The notes beneath the pieces are model-generated. The model was not told the origin of the DNA and did not search any database. It worked only from the letters and a program-made list of their open reading frames with translations. Position numbers and translations under genes: made by a program. DNA of 64,000 bases from NCBI RefSeq assembly GCF_026340655.1, contig NZ_JAPEOZ010000001.1, positions 5,642,001 to 5,706,000 of the forward strand, written 5' to 3'. The stretch is from Streptomyces sp. NBC_01275. Lineage in GTDB: Bacteria; Actinomycetota; Actinomycetes; Streptomycetales; Streptomycetaceae. Shown here in pieces: positions 54,620 through 64,000 of the stretch; position 1 is the stretch's first letter, and each line of letters opens with the position of its first letter.

Positions 54620-54797
54620 CTGCGCCCCCGTTGATCCTGTTCCGTCACTCCCGTTCCGTCAGGTGATCATCACATGACCTCATCCCAGGAGCGGCTGATA
54701 TCGGGCGCTCGTTTTGGCGGATCTTCCGGGGGTGTTGTGGAGTGATCGTGAGCGGAAACTAGAGCGGTCGTCAGGCAGATCCCTAAGATCCCTGGGG

Positions 54798-55619
54798 ATG
54801 AGCACACCTCCCGACGACCTGGTGCTGGTCGCCGTCGCCGTGCTGTGGGGCGCGGTGACCGGAGCGCTGCTGCCGCGCGCCGCCTACCGTTTCTCCGTGC
54901 CGGAGGAGGAGGCGGACGGCGGCTGGCGGCGGACGTGTCCGGCCGGACATCCGATCCGGGGGTGGGTCGGAGGCGCGCGGTGCGCCCGGTGCGCCCGGTC
55001 GGCCCGGAGCGTCGACGACCTGGGCGATCCCGACCGGCCACGCGCCCCCTTTCTCTCCGCCGCCGCCCCCGTCCTCCCCTCGGCCGCCGCGCCCGTCCTC
55101 CCCGCCGTCACCGCCGGCGTCTGCGCCGTCCTCGCCGCCGCCACCGGCCTGCGGCCCGAACTCGCCGTCTGGCTGCTGCTCGCGCCCCTCGGCGTGCTGC
55201 TGGCGGTCGTCGACCTGCGGGTGCAACGACTGCCCGACCCGCTCACCCTCACGCTCGCGGCCGCCGCCCTCGCCCTGCTGGGCCCGACCGCGCTGCTGCC
55301 CGAGCACGCCGGCCACTGGACGACCGCCCTGCTGGGCACCCTGGTCCTCGGCGGCGGCTACCTCCTCCTGCACCTCGTCAGCCCCGCCGGCCTCGCCTTC
55401 GGCGATGTGAAACTGGCGCTCGGGGCGGGCGCGGTCCTCGGCTGGTACGGCTGGCCGACCGTCACTCTCGGGGCCCTCGCCGGCTTCCTCCTCGGCGCGC
55501 TGTACGGCGGTGCGCTCGTCGTCGCGGGGCGGGCGGGACGCCGTACGGTGATCCCCTTCGGGCCGTTCATGCTCGCGGGGACTCTCGTGGGGATGCTGAT
55601 CGGCGCGTACGCGGCCTGA
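54798..55619 (+). CDS. Prepilin peptidase (A24 type)
   Basis: 273 residues from ATG 54798. Catalytic Asp139 in VVDLRVQRLPDPLT and Asp203 in LAFGDVKLALGAG are the A24 pair. A cysteine cluster (CPAGHPI and ARCARC) remains of the zinc loop. It would cut type IV pilin-like leaders at the membrane, though no pilin genes are adjacent. Confidence 0.87.
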   Translation: MSTPPDDLVLVAVAVLWGAVTGALLPRAAYRFSVPEEEADGGWRRTCPAGHPIRGWVGGARCARCARSARSVDDLGDPDRPRAPFLSAAAPVLPSAAAPVLPAVTAGVCAVLAAATGLRPELAVWLLLAPLGVLLAVVDLRVQRLPDPLTLTLAAAALALLGPTALLPEHAGHWTTALLGTLVLGGGYLLLHLVSPAGLAFGDVKLALGAGAVLGWYGWPTVTLGALAGFLLGALYGGALVVAGRAGRRTVIPFGPFMLAGTLVGMLIGAYAA

Positions 55620-55692
55620 GGTCGGGCCGTCGGCGTCGCTGGCGTAGGCTGGCCGGGTCCGTCCACAACCCTTGACGAAAGGGACGCACCCG

Positions 55693-56892
55693 GTGACCGA
55701 GAAGGCCGACCTCCAGTCCGTGCTCGACCGTGCCGCCGAGGGCGGGCGGATCACCCCGGAGGAGGCGCTCGACCTCTACCGCGACGCGCCCCTGCACGCG
55801 TTGGGCGCGGCCGCCGACGCCGTGCGCCGCCGTAAGTACGCCGGGACCGAGCACATCGCGACGTACATCATCGAGCGGAACATCAACTACACGAACGTGT
55901 GCGTCACGGCGTGCAAGTTCTGCGCCTTCTACGCGGCCCCCAAGGACGCGGCCAAGGGCTGGACCCGCGACCTCGACGACATCCTGCGCCGCTGCGCCGA
56001 GACCGTCGAGCTCGGCGGCACGCAGATCATGTTCCAGGGCGGGCACCACCCGGACTACGGCGTCGAGTACTACGAGAAGCACTTCGCCGCGATCAAGGCC
56101 GCCTACCCCCAGCTGGTCATCCACTCCCTCGGCGCGTCCGAGGTCGAGCACATGGCCCGGATCTCCAAGGTGAGCGTGGAGGAGGCCATCCAGCGGATCC
56201 ACACCGCCGGCCTCGACTCCTTCGCGGGCGCGGGGGCCGAGTTGCTCCCCGCCCGGCCCCGCAAGGCGATCGCTCCGCTCAAGGAGTCGGGCGAGCGCTG
56301 GCTGGAGATCATGGAGACCGCGCACGGGCTGGGCGTCGAGTCGACGTCCACCATGCTCATGGGCACCGGCGAGACCAACGCCGAACGCATCGAGCACCTG
56401 CGGATGATCCGTGACGTGCAGGACCGGACGGGCGGCTTCCGGGCCTTCATTCCGTACACCTACCAGCCCGAGAACAACCACCTCAAGGGCCGCACCCAGG
56501 CGACGCTCTTCGAGTACCTGCGGATGATCGCCATCGCCCGCCTGTTCCTCGACAACGTCCAGCACATCCAGGGCTCTTGGCTCACGACCGGCAAGGAGGT
56601 CGGCCAACTGTCCCTGCATTACGGCGCGGACGACCTCGGCTCGATCATGCTGGAGGAGAACGTCGTCTCCTCGGCCGGCGCCAAGCACCGCTCCAACCGC
56701 CTGGAGATCATCGACCTGATCCGCAAGGCGGGCCGCGTCCCGGCCCAGCGGACGACGACGTACGAGCACATCGTGGTCCACGACGACCCGGCGAACGACC
56801 CCGTCGACGAGCGGGTCATGTCCCACATCTCGTCCACGGCGATCCAAGGCGGCACCGCCCACCCCGAGTTGAAGCTGCTCGCTTCCAACTGA
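55693..56892 (+). CDS. mqnC: Cyclic dehypoxanthinyl futalosine synthase
   Basis: 399 residues from GTG 55693 (AAGGGA upstream; TAGGCT at 55644-55649 gives a 40-nt leader). Radical-SAM cysteines Cys70, Cys74 and Cys77 in NVCVTACKFCAF. It closes dehypoxanthine futalosine to the cyclic form. Confidence 0.94.
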   Translation: MTEKADLQSVLDRAAEGGRITPEEALDLYRDAPLHALGAAADAVRRRKYAGTEHIATYIIERNINYTNVCVTACKFCAFYAAPKDAAKGWTRDLDDILRRCAETVELGGTQIMFQGGHHPDYGVEYYEKHFAAIKAAYPQLVIHSLGASEVEHMARISKVSVEEAIQRIHTAGLDSFAGAGAELLPARPRKAIAPLKESGERWLEIMETAHGLGVESTSTMLMGTGETNAERIEHLRMIRDVQDRTGGFRAFIPYTYQPENNHLKGRTQATLFEYLRMIAIARLFLDNVQHIQGSWLTTGKEVGQLSLHYGADDLGSIMLEENVVSSAGAKHRSNRLEIIDLIRKAGRVPAQRTTTYEHIVVHDDPANDPVDERVMSHISSTAIQGGTAHPELKLLASN

Positions 56893-56899
56893 CCTCCCT

Positions 56900-57379
56900 G
56901 TGCTGACCATTCATGCGGCCGACGAGGTCCGGTACACCTGGGACGGCACGGAGCGGGTCGAGGACGGCGCCGTCGCCGTCGAGGGGGGCCGGGTCGCCGC
57001 CGTGGGGCCGTTGGCCGAACTGGTCGAGCGGTTTCCGGCCGCGCGCGTCCGACGCTGGCCCGGCGTGCTCGGGCCCGCTCGCATCCACGAGGGGCCGCTG
57101 CCCGATGCCCCGAGCCCGCGCGAGCGGATCCACGCCGTACTGAAGCTCGGTGCGGTGGCGGTCGTCGAGGCGTACGCCGACTCCCCCGAACTCCGGGCGG
57201 CCGCCGCGCGCAACGACGTACTCGTCCTTGCAGACCCGCAGCCGCACCCGCAGCGGCAGCCGCACCCGCAGCCGCCCGCGATCCGGGAGACCGGCCGCGC
57301 CGATCTCGCCGTCTTCGACGAGACCGGCGCGTGCATCGCGACGGTGTGCGCGGGGCGGTTGGTCCACCGGCGGCGCTGA
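56900..57379 (+). CDS. Truncated amidohydrolase-like protein
   Basis: 159 residues, GTG start 7 nt after mqnC. The start (LTIHAADEVRYTWDGTERVE) and end (RADLAVFDETGACIATVCAGR) match the beta-sandwich of imidazolonepropionase/amidohydrolase enzymes, but the metal-binding barrel is missing. A His-Pro-Gln repeat (PHPQRQPHPQPP) lies between. It may be a degenerate paralogue. Confidence 0.7.
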   Translation: MLTIHAADEVRYTWDGTERVEDGAVAVEGGRVAAVGPLAELVERFPAARVRRWPGVLGPARIHEGPLPDAPSPRERIHAVLKLGAVAVVEAYADSPELRAAAARNDVLVLADPQPHPQRQPHPQPPAIRETGRADLAVFDETGACIATVCAGRLVHRRR

Positions 57380-57396
57380 GGTCTGTGCACCTCAGC
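57375..57396. terminator. Hairpin between convergent genes
   Basis: GCTGAGGT and ACCTCAGC pair perfectly around CTGTGC, overlapping both 3' ends (57379 and 57392). Confidence 0.65.
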
Positions 57397-58450
57397 CCGT
57401 GAACGCCTCCGCGAACGCACCCGAACTCTGCTTCACCCCACTGCAGTTGGTCAGCGCGTCGTCCTTCTCCGCGTCCGCGTCCGCGCACTGCTGGTCGCGG
57501 AAGGTCGACCACATGGACACCCAGGCGACGCCCTTCTCCTCGGCGAAGGTGCGCACCTCGGCCGCGTCGGAGAGCGTGAACGTCTCGTTCGCGACGTCGT
57601 TGGTGCCGATCATCGAGGTGAGCGCCATGCCCTGCCAGGCGGCCTCGTCCGACGTGCCGAAGACCTTCTTCAGCTGGGTGTGCGCCGCCGTCGCCGAGGT
57701 GATCGCGTACTCGCCCATGTCGTCGTCGTAGGACTCGCCGTAGTTCATGGTCATGATGTTGACGGTGGAGACCTGTACGTCGTACTTGTTCGCCGACGTC
57801 AGCAGCGCCAGGCCGTCGGAGTCCAGCCCGGACGGCATCACCGGCAGGGTGAAGGAGACCTCCAGGTCAGGACGCTCCTTCTGCAGCGCGGCGATCGCCT
57901 GGGAGCGCAGGGCGACCGAGTCGGAGTCGGTCAGCTGGTCGCCCTCGATGTCGAAGTCGGCCTGGGTGGAACCGGCCGCGTCGAGCGCCTCGCCGTAGGC
58001 CGCGGCCAGCTTCGCGACGCTGCCGCAGGTGGTCGCCAGCTCCTTCCCGGAGGCCCCGCCGAAGGAGACGCGGACCGTCGCCCCCGATTCCGTGAGCGCC
58101 GAGATGCGCGACTTCACCGCCGAGTCGTCGACGACGTTCGTCCCGTTCCAGTTCGGCGTACAGCTGCTGCCGTCCGCGATGACGAAGGCCAGGTTGTAGG
58201 TCGCCGGGGAGCCGGCGGAGTCGTTGTCGGAGGCCTCCGCCGCGCTGACGTAGGGAGCATAGGAGGTGCTGGTATCGGATGAACCGGATGTATCGGATGA
58301 CTCGGCGCTCTGTGAGGGGGAAGCGCTGGTGGCCTGTTTTGTCGCCTCGGGCGCGGCGTCCGATGCGCCGTCGGAACCCGCGGAGCATCCCGCCGTGGCC
58401 AGGGCAAACAGGCAAGCAAGCCCCGTCATCGGCTTAAGGAAACTCCTCAT
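57392..58450 (-). CDS. GH18 chitinase-like lipoprotein
   Basis: 352 residues from ATG 58450. Lipobox ATAGCSAG (Cys22), Ser-rich linker, then a GH18 barrel: ADFDIEGDQL holds the DxxDxDxE-like catalytic Glu; VSFTLPVMPSG and MTMNYGESYDDDM are other signatures. It likely acts on chitin or related glycan at the cell surface. Confidence 0.85.
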   Translation of the reverse strand: MRSFLKPMTGLACLFALATAGCSAGSDGASDAAPEATKQATSASPSQSAESSDTSGSSDTSTSYAPYVSAAEASDNDSAGSPATYNLAFVIADGSSCTPNWNGTNVVDDSAVKSRISALTESGATVRVSFGGASGKELATTCGSVAKLAAAYGEALDAAGSTQADFDIEGDQLTDSDSVALRSQAIAALQKERPDLEVSFTLPVMPSGLDSDGLALLTSANKYDVQVSTVNIMTMNYGESYDDDMGEYAITSATAAHTQLKKVFGTSDEAAWQGMALTSMIGTNDVANETFTLSDAAEVRTFAEEKGVAWVSMWSTFRDQQCADADAEKDDALTNCSGVKQSSGAFAEAFTG

Positions 58451-58757
58451 TGCGCATGCACCCGCTCTCGTGATTTCTATCTCAGGACGGAAACAACAGG
58501 CGTTCCCGATGTGGAAATGTCTCACATGCGGACGGATGGCACGCGAACAGTGAACACATAGACAGTTCATGGATGTAATCGCGCAAAAGGTGATAACCAC
58601 CCGCCCAAAAGGGACAATCAACCCTCCCATGCTGAACGTCGTACCCGCAGGGTTTTCATGGTTCTCTCAGGGAAGGGACAGGTTGGCGTGTTTCTCATGG
58701 TTCTCTCACAAGGAAAACAGAGTTTGAGCCACATAAAGACTCCCTAATATCCGGGGA
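58451..58757. promoter_or_regulatory. Divergent promoter with CATGGTTCTCTCA repeat
   Basis: CATGGTTCTCTCA occurs at 58657-58669 and 58696-58708, 39 nt apart. AATATC lies just before the start at 58758. The region separates the GH18 gene from the exopolysaccharide operon; no gene is seen. Confidence 0.6.
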
Positions 58758-59129
58758 ATGCATTCCGAGCCTGCCTTCGAAAGCCGTGCCGCCGCTCGCG
58801 GTCGCCGTCGCAAACGCGATGACGACGAATCCGCCGAGGGGCCCGTGTTCGTAGACAACTCCGGACGTAGGTCCAAGCTGCTGCGCCGGATCGGCCTCCT
58901 CATGGGCGTGGGCTGCCTCGCCTACGCGGCCGTCCTCGGCGCGGCCTTCATGGGCTGGGGCACGTCACTGAACCCGTCCTCACTGCTGCCGTTCGGCGGA
59001 AACGGCCAGAGCAACCAGGGACCCGGCGGCCTCCGCCCCGAGGGCGGCGTCGGCAAGCCGGTCGGCCTGCCCAGCGGCGGAGGGCCGTCGGGCACCGCCT
59101 CGCCGTCCGCGTCCGCCTCCGCCAACTGA
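58758..59129 (+). CDS. Small membrane protein of the polysaccharide operon
   Basis: 123 residues: basic head (RGRRRKRDD), one helix (LLMGVGCLAYAAVLGAAFMG) and a Gly/Pro/Ser tail. It starts the operon with the deacetylase-GT2 and acyltransferase. I do not recognise the family. Confidence 0.65.
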   Translation: MHSEPAFESRAAARGRRRKRDDDESAEGPVFVDNSGRRSKLLRRIGLLMGVGCLAYAAVLGAAFMGWGTSLNPSSLLPFGGNGQSNQGPGGLRPEGGVGKPVGLPSGGGPSGTASPSASASAN

Positions 59130-59147
59130 CGGGAACGCACCACCCCC

Positions 59148-61559
59148 ATGACCACGACTCCCTCGCGCGGCCGCCGCCGCGCCCCCAGCCGCATCGAACG
59201 GGCGGCGGGCAAGGCCGCGGCGCTGCAGAAACCGCGTGTCATCCTCGCCCTGCTGCTTCTGCTCGCGCTGACCAGCGTGATGCTGCTCGACGGCTATCTG
59301 CGCGCCGAGGTCGGCGGCGACCAGCGGGTGCGCACCGGGGCCAGCTCCAGCGACGTGCCCGACAAGATCCTCGACGGCGGCCCGATCCTCTCCTTCCGGG
59401 GCGGCCAGGCCACCACCGTCTCCGTGCCGGACAAGACGATCGCGCTCACCTTCGACGACGGCCCGAACCCCACCTGGACGCCCCAGGTGCTGGAGATCCT
59501 CCAGAAGTACGACGTGCCCGGCACGTTCTTCCTGGTGGGCTCGATGGTCTCGCGCTACCCGAGCATCGTGAAGGACATGGTCGAGGAGGGCAACGAGGTG
59601 GGCATCCACACGTTCACCCACGTCGACCTCTCCTACCAGAGCGACGCCCGCGTCAAGCGGGAGATGACCCAGACCCAGCTCGCGCTCGCGGGCGCGGCCG
59701 GCATCACCACCACGCTGTTCCGCGCGCCGTACTCCTCCGAGACGGACGCCATCGACAACTACAGCTGGCCCGTCTACAAGAAGCTGGGCGAGGACGGCTA
59801 CACCAGCGTCTTCGTCGACACCGACAGCGACGACTGGAAGAAGCCGGGCGTCTCGAAGATCATCAAGTGGGCCACGCCGGAGGACGGCGAGGGCGCGTCG
59901 GTGCTCTTCCACGACGCGGGCGGCGAGCGCTCGCAGACGATCAAGGCGCTGCCGAAGTACATCAAGAAGATGAAGGCGGCCGGGTACACCTTCACCACCA
60001 TCAGCGGGGTGATGCAGGAGCAGAACGCGGCGGCCCGCCAGACCTCCGGTACGGGCTCGGCCTCGGACTCCGCTTCGGCGTCGGCTGCGCCTTCGGGCGC
60101 CGGTGCGTCGGGTTCCGGCGCCGCGGGCGCGAACGGGACCCCGCCGAACGGTGTGGGCAACACCGGCGCGGGCAACCTCGGCGAAGGCAACACCGGTGCG
60201 GGCAACAGCGGTTCGGGCACCGGCACCGGCACCGGTTCGGGCATCGACCGTCTCCAGGCCGCCCACCGCGAGGCCACCGGCGTGACCCTCTACGAGGGCA
60301 AGGCCCTCATCGCTGCGGTCGCCCTCGCCGAGTGGACCGTCCCGACGCTCTCGGTGGGGCTGATGGTCGTCGGCGTGGCCGTCATCGGCCGGTTCGGGAT
60401 GATGCTGATCCTCGCCCGCCGCCACTACCGGCAGCGCAACAAACGCCGCTTCAGCTGGGGGCCGACCGTCACCCGGCCGGTGAGCGTGATCGTCCCGGCG
60501 TACAACGAGAAGGAGTGCATCGCCAACACCCTCGAGTCGCTGGCGAAGAGCACCCACCCGATCGAGATCATCGTCGTCGACGACGGTTCCACCGACGACA
60601 CCTCCCAGATCGCGCGCAGCGCGGCGGAGTCGTTCGGCATGACCAACGTCCGCGTCATCCGCCAGGAGAACGCGGGCAAGCCCGCCGCCCTCAACAACGG
60701 CGTCCGCAGCGCGAGTTACGACATCGTCGTGATGATGGACGGCGACACGGTCTTCGAGCCGGAGGCCGTGCACCAGCTCGTGCAGCCCTTCGCGGACCCG
60801 AAGGTCGGCGCGGTCGCCGGCAACGCCAAGGTCGGCAACCGCGACACGATCATCGGCGCCTGGCAGCACATCGAGTACGTGATGGGCTTCAACCTCGACC
60901 GCCGCATGTACGACCTGCTGCGCTGCATGCCGACCATCCCCGGCGCGATCGGCGCGTTCCGCCGGGACGCCGTGCTGGAGGTCGGCGGCATGAGCGAGGA
61001 CACCCTCGCCGAGGACACCGACATCACCATCGCGATGCACCGCGCGGGCTGGCAGGTCGTCTACCAGGAGCACGCCAAGGCCTGGACGGAGGCGCCCGGT
61101 TCGCTGAAGCAGCTGTGGTCCCAGCGCTACCGCTGGTCCTACGGCACCATGCAGGCGCTCTGGAAGCACCGCAAGTCCCTGACGGACAAGGGCCCTTCGG
61201 GCCGCTTCGGCCGCGTCGGCCTGCCGCTCGTGGTCCTCTTCCAGATCGTCACGCCGGTCTTCGCCCCGCTCATCGACGTGTTCACGGTCTACTCGATGAT
61301 CTTCGTCGACTTCCAGGCGGCCCTGCTGGCCTGGCTGGCGGTGCTCGGCGTCCAACTGGGCTGCGCGGCCTACGCCTTCCGTCTCGACCGCGAGAAGTAC
61401 CGCTACCTGCTGATGATGCCGCTCCAGCAACTGGCCTACCGCCAGATGATGTACCTCGTCCTCATCCACTCCTGCATCACCGCCCTCACCGGCGGCCGCC
61501 TGCGCTGGCAGAAACTGAAGCGCACGGGCGAGGTCGGCACCCCGGCCGGGGTGGCCTGA
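59148..61559 (+). CDS. NodB deacetylase-GT2 fusion (PNAG-type synthase)
   Basis: 803 residues. An N-terminal helix (30-48) is followed by NodB (TFDDGP 101-106, HTFTH 154-158), a Gly/Ala/Ser linker, then GT2: VIVPAYNEKE near 444, VDDGSTDD near 476, MDGDT near 529, EDTD near 621 and QRYRW near 657. Terminal helices follow. It probably makes and deacetylates a beta-1,6-GlcNAc-like polymer at the surface, like MatB. Confidence 0.88.
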   Translation: MTTTPSRGRRRAPSRIERAAGKAAALQKPRVILALLLLLALTSVMLLDGYLRAEVGGDQRVRTGASSSDVPDKILDGGPILSFRGGQATTVSVPDKTIALTFDDGPNPTWTPQVLEILQKYDVPGTFFLVGSMVSRYPSIVKDMVEEGNEVGIHTFTHVDLSYQSDARVKREMTQTQLALAGAAGITTTLFRAPYSSETDAIDNYSWPVYKKLGEDGYTSVFVDTDSDDWKKPGVSKIIKWATPEDGEGASVLFHDAGGERSQTIKALPKYIKKMKAAGYTFTTISGVMQEQNAAARQTSGTGSASDSASASAAPSGAGASGSGAAGANGTPPNGVGNTGAGNLGEGNTGAGNSGSGTGTGTGSGIDRLQAAHREATGVTLYEGKALIAAVALAEWTVPTLSVGLMVVGVAVIGRFGMMLILARRHYRQRNKRRFSWGPTVTRPVSVIVPAYNEKECIANTLESLAKSTHPIEIIVVDDGSTDDTSQIARSAAESFGMTNVRVIRQENAGKPAALNNGVRSASYDIVVMMDGDTVFEPEAVHQLVQPFADPKVGAVAGNAKVGNRDTIIGAWQHIEYVMGFNLDRRMYDLLRCMPTIPGAIGAFRRDAVLEVGGMSEDTLAEDTDITIAMHRAGWQVVYQEHAKAWTEAPGSLKQLWSQRYRWSYGTMQALWKHRKSLTDKGPSGRFGRVGLPLVVLFQIVTPVFAPLIDVFTVYSMIFVDFQAALLAWLAVLGVQLGCAAYAFRLDREKYRYLLMMPLQQLAYRQMMYLVLIHSCITALTGGRLRWQKLKRTGEVGTPAGVA

Positions 61560-63082
61560 TGAGCTGGGAGCAGCAGGGCCACGGGTACGGACACGGACAG
61601 GCGTCCGCGCAAGGGCAGGCGTCCGCGCAGGGGCACGGGTACGGGGACGGCTACGGGAACGGGGTCGGGGCCGGGTATGGGACCGGGACCGGGAATGGGT
61701 ACGGCTCCGGGTACGGGCAGCAGCCGTACGGCGATCAGCAGTCGTACGTGAACCAGCAGCCGTACGCGCCTCAGCAGCCGTACGCGAGCCCGCAGCCGTA
61801 CGCGCCCCACCAGCCGTATCCGCAGGAGTACCAGGAGTACGTGGACTACGGGCAGCCGGCCGACATGACGGCGCCGTTGCCGGTGGTGGAACCGGAGCCG
61901 GGGTCGGAGTCGGAGCCGGAGTCGGGGCTGAGGTCGACCGGGTCGGACTCGGCACCGGAGTCGGCGTCGGCGTCGGCGTCCGAGCCGGAGTCGGCCGAGT
62001 CGGTCGTCGCGACTGCCGGGGCGGAGGAGGAGAAGCCTTCGCCCCGGCCCACCGGCCGTGACCGCTACTTCGACTCCCTCCGCGCCCTCGCCCTGATCCG
62101 TGTCGTCGCCTACCACACCTTCGGGTGGGCCTGGGCGGGCATGGTCTTCCCCTCCATGGGGATCATGTTCGGTTTGGCCGGCACCCTGATGGCGAAGTCC
62201 CTGGAACGCCCGGCGCTCAAGGTCGTCAAGAGCCGGTTCCGCCGACTGCTCCCGCCCTTCTGGTTCTGGGGCGTCTTCGTCGTCCTGGCGATGCTGGTCC
62301 ACGACTGGATGCCGGGCTGGGAGATCGTCTACTGGGTCGTCCCGCTGGGCGACCCGCCGGGCAACGCGTGGGGCGAGCAGGCCTGGGAGATCCTCTGGTA
62401 CCTGCGGACCTACCTCTGGTTCGTCCTCCTCTCGCCGCTCCTGCTCCGGGTGTTCCGGCTCGCCCCGGTCCCGGTGCTGGTGCTCTCCCTCGCGCCGATC
62501 CTGGTGCTGAACTTCGTCTGGGCGGGCCCGGACAACCGGGTCGGCAGCGCCCTGTGGGACCTGTCGACGTACCTCTTCTGCTGGATCCTCGGCTTCGCGC
62601 ACCGCGACGGCGTGCTGCAGCGGATGAAGCCGGCCCTGGTCGTCGTGGCGTCGCTCGCGGCCATCGCCTTCGGCGGCTGGTACGCCTTCACGCACCAGGC
62701 CGAGTTCGGCACCTACGACCTGGACGAGGACCCGCTCGCGCAGGCCTTCTGGTCGGCCGGGTTCGTCATGCTGCTGATGTGGGCGAAGGCGTACTTCGGG
62801 ATCGACTTCGCCTGGCTCACCCGGCTGCGCCGTACGAACCGGATCGTCACCGTCTTCAACGCGCGCGCGGTCACGATCTACCTCTGGCACGAGATCGCCC
62901 TGATCCTCGCCGTCCCGCTGATCGACCAGTTCTGGAACGTCCCCGCGTTCGAGAAGTGGCTGCCGCTGGAGAGCCAGTGGTTCATGTTCGGCGTCGGCTG
63001 GCTGCTGATCGGCGTCTTCGTGCTGCTGTGCGGGTGGGTCGAGGACGTGGCGGCCAAGAAGAAGCCGAGGCTGCTTCCCTGA
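61559..63082 (+). CDS. Acyltransferase-3 membrane protein
   Basis: 507 residues, ATG overlapping the previous stop by 1 nt. About 165 residues of Gly/Tyr/Gln/Pro-rich and acidic Ser sequence precede the AT3 membrane domain ([20 protein letters not shown]). It may acetylate the polymer. Confidence 0.85.
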   Translation: MSWEQQGHGYGHGQASAQGQASAQGHGYGDGYGNGVGAGYGTGTGNGYGSGYGQQPYGDQQSYVNQQPYAPQQPYASPQPYAPHQPYPQEYQEYVDYGQPADMTAPLPVVEPEPGSESEPESGLRSTGSDSAPESASASASEPESAESVVATAGAEEEKPSPRPTGRDRYFDSLRALALIRVVAYHTFGWAWAGMVFPSMGIMFGLAGTLMAKSLERPALKVVKSRFRRLLPPFWFWGVFVVLAMLVHDWMPGWEIVYWVVPLGDPPGNAWGEQAWEILWYLRTYLWFVLLSPLLLRVFRLAPVPVLVLSLAPILVLNFVWAGPDNRVGSALWDLSTYLFCWILGFAHRDGVLQRMKPALVVVASLAAIAFGGWYAFTHQAEFGTYDLDEDPLAQAFWSAGFVMLLMWAKAYFGIDFAWLTRLRRTNRIVTVFNARAVTIYLWHEIALILAVPLIDQFWNVPAFEKWLPLESQWFMFGVGWLLIGVFVLLCGWVEDVAAKKKPRLLP

Positions 63083-63125
63083 GGGGCTTCTCCGATCCCC
63101 CGAGGGGTGCTGCAAGAATGGTGAG

Positions 63126-63821
63126 GTGACCCGCGCTTCCCTGAACAAGCAGCCCCACGAAGTCGCCTCGATGTTCGACCGCGTGGCGGAACGGTACGAC
63201 CTGACCAACGACGTCCTGTCGCTGGGCCAGGACCGCAGGTGGCGCAAGGAGGTCGCGAAGGCGGTCGACGCCCGGCCCGCGCAGAAGATCCTGGATCTCG
63301 CCGCGGGCACGGCCACCTCCTCCCTCCCCTTCGCCCAGGCCGGCGCCTATGTCGTCCCCTGCGACTTCTCCCTCGGCATGCTCCAGGTCGGCAAGAGGAA
63401 CCACAGCTGGCTGCCGTTCACAGCCGGGGACGCGACCAGGCTGCCCTTCAAGGACGACAGCTTCGACGCCGTCACGATCTCCTTCGGCCTGCGCAACGTG
63501 CAGGACTTCGACGCCGCGCTGCGCGAGATGCACCGGGTGACCCGGCCCGGCGGACGGGTCGTGATCTGCGAGTTCTCGCACCCGACCTGGGCGCCCTTCC
63601 GCACGGTCTACACCGAGTACCTGATGCGCGCCCTGCCCCCGGTCGCGCGCGTGGTCTCCTCGAACCCCGACGCCTACGTCTACCTCGCCGAGTCCATCCG
63701 CGCCTGGCCCGACCAGCCCGCCCTCGCCGAGCGCCTGCGCAAGGCCGGATGGTCGAAGGTCGCCTGGCGCAACCTCACCGGCGGCGTGGTCACCCTCCAC
63801 CGGGGCTTCAAGGAGAGCTGA
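63126..63821 (+). CDS. menG: Demethylmenaquinone methyltransferase
   Basis: 231 residues, MenG/UbiE family: [36 protein letters not shown] and FSHPTWAPF. It adds the last methyl group to make menaquinone. Confidence 0.94.
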   Translation: MTRASLNKQPHEVASMFDRVAERYDLTNDVLSLGQDRRWRKEVAKAVDARPAQKILDLAAGTATSSLPFAQAGAYVVPCDFSLGMLQVGKRNHSWLPFTAGDATRLPFKDDSFDAVTISFGLRNVQDFDAALREMHRVTRPGGRVVICEFSHPTWAPFRTVYTEYLMRALPPVARVVSSNPDAYVYLAESIRAWPDQPALAERLRKAGWSKVAWRNLTGGVVTLHRGFKES

Positions 63822-63915
63822 GTTCAGCCGAGAGTCGGTTTCGCCGAGCTCAGCCGAGAGCCGGTTTCGAGGAGGGCAGAGTCAAGCCGAGGGCCGGTTT
63901 CAAGGAGAGCTGAAC
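63807..63915. repeat. Repeats derived from menG 3' end
   Basis: AGCCGAGAGTCGGTTTC-like units recur three times (near 63826, 63851 and 63883), and TTCAAGGAGAGCTGA, the last menG codons, reappears at 63898. It suggests partial duplication of the gene end. Confidence 0.6.
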
Positions 63916-63934
63916 CGGCCGCTCCCGCAGCGGC

Positions 63935-64000
63935 TCACCTGCTGGCCGCCTCGAAGGGATCCCCCGGCACTCCCGGCGCGTCGAGCTCGCGTTGCATCCC
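63935..64000 (-). CDS. Partial gene at right edge (C-terminus)
   Basis: Twenty-one C-terminal codons (ending DPFEAASR) run off the right edge on the minus strand, convergent with menG. Too short to identify. Confidence 0.35.
   Translation of the reverse strand, partial: GMQRELDAPGVPGDPFEAASR

Noticed and set aside
56900..57379. Aminofutalosine deaminase
   Set aside because: The metal-binding His and Asp residues of the barrel are absent, so it cannot be the active enzyme.
58451..58757. DasR operator for the GH18 gene
   Set aside because: No ACTGGTCTAGACCAGT-like sequence is present.

Overview
The window is chromosomal DNA of a Streptomyces or close relative. GC is very high with a strong G/C third-position bias, GTG and TTG starts are frequent, and the gene set is typical of the genus: futalosine-route menaquinone genes, a system II cytochrome c maturation operon, WhiJ/Scr1-like HTH plus DUF397 pair, eukaryotic-type Ser/Thr kinases, DUF4229 and DUF2637 proteins.

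Region 1 (1-5.4 kb) is one end of an integrated, probably mobilisable element. It holds the start of a MobC-like relaxosome gene, a DUF2637 membrane protein, a DUF3631 ATPase, an excisionase-like HTH protein, an XRE regulator and a tyrosine integrase. The divergent excisionase and regulator genes are flanked by a 22-bp, nearly exact inverted operator pair. Region 2 (5.4-14.7 kb) is core: hemL, a histidine-phosphatase gene, a Tat-lipoprotein deacetylase, then resA-ccdA-resB-ccsB for cytochrome c assembly.

Region 3 (14.8-22.9 kb) is accessory: a kumamolisin-like peptidase, a GH27 alpha-galactosidase, two small membrane-anchored proteins in lower-GC DNA, an HTH/DUF397 pair with a 116-nt overlap, and an unusual HTH-coiled-coil-HATPase protein beside a 58-residue membrane protein. 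Region 4 (22.9-32.7 kb) holds an IPNS-like oxygenase overlapping a fungal-type (FCY1-like) cytosine deaminase, divergent from a PucR regulator. It continues with a CDP-alcohol phosphotransferase, a double-MerR regulator, a quinone oxidoreductase/ArsR pair, a Ser/Thr kinase with a LamG-like sensor and an NCS1 nucleobase permease. Together these suggest a pyrimidine salvage set.

Region 5 (32.7-38.7 kb) is a menaquinone block: UbiD-like (MqnL), UbiA-like (MqnP), UbiX-like (MqnM), an Lrp regulator and MqnE. Further along come mqnA (50.6 kb), mqnC (55.7 kb) and menG (63.1 kb), so much of the futalosine pathway lies in this window. Region 6 (38.7-50.3 kb) has a TetR regulator, a MaoC-like hydratase and a FadD ligase with paired operators, two uncharacterised proteins (one HEAT-like), an ECF sigma factor with its partner, a KstD-like flavoprotein, a methyltransferase and a cold-shock protein. 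Region 7 (51.4-63.1 kb) has a second Ser/Thr kinase, membrane proteins, a prepilin-type peptidase, a GH18 lipoprotein, and an exopolysaccharide operon (small membrane protein, NodB deacetylase-GT2 fusion, acyltransferase 3) just before menG.

All family assignments come from reading motifs by eye, without database searches. Starts were moved from the longest frame to a codon with a Shine-Dalgarno sequence, or to a leaderless promoter, where one was visible.
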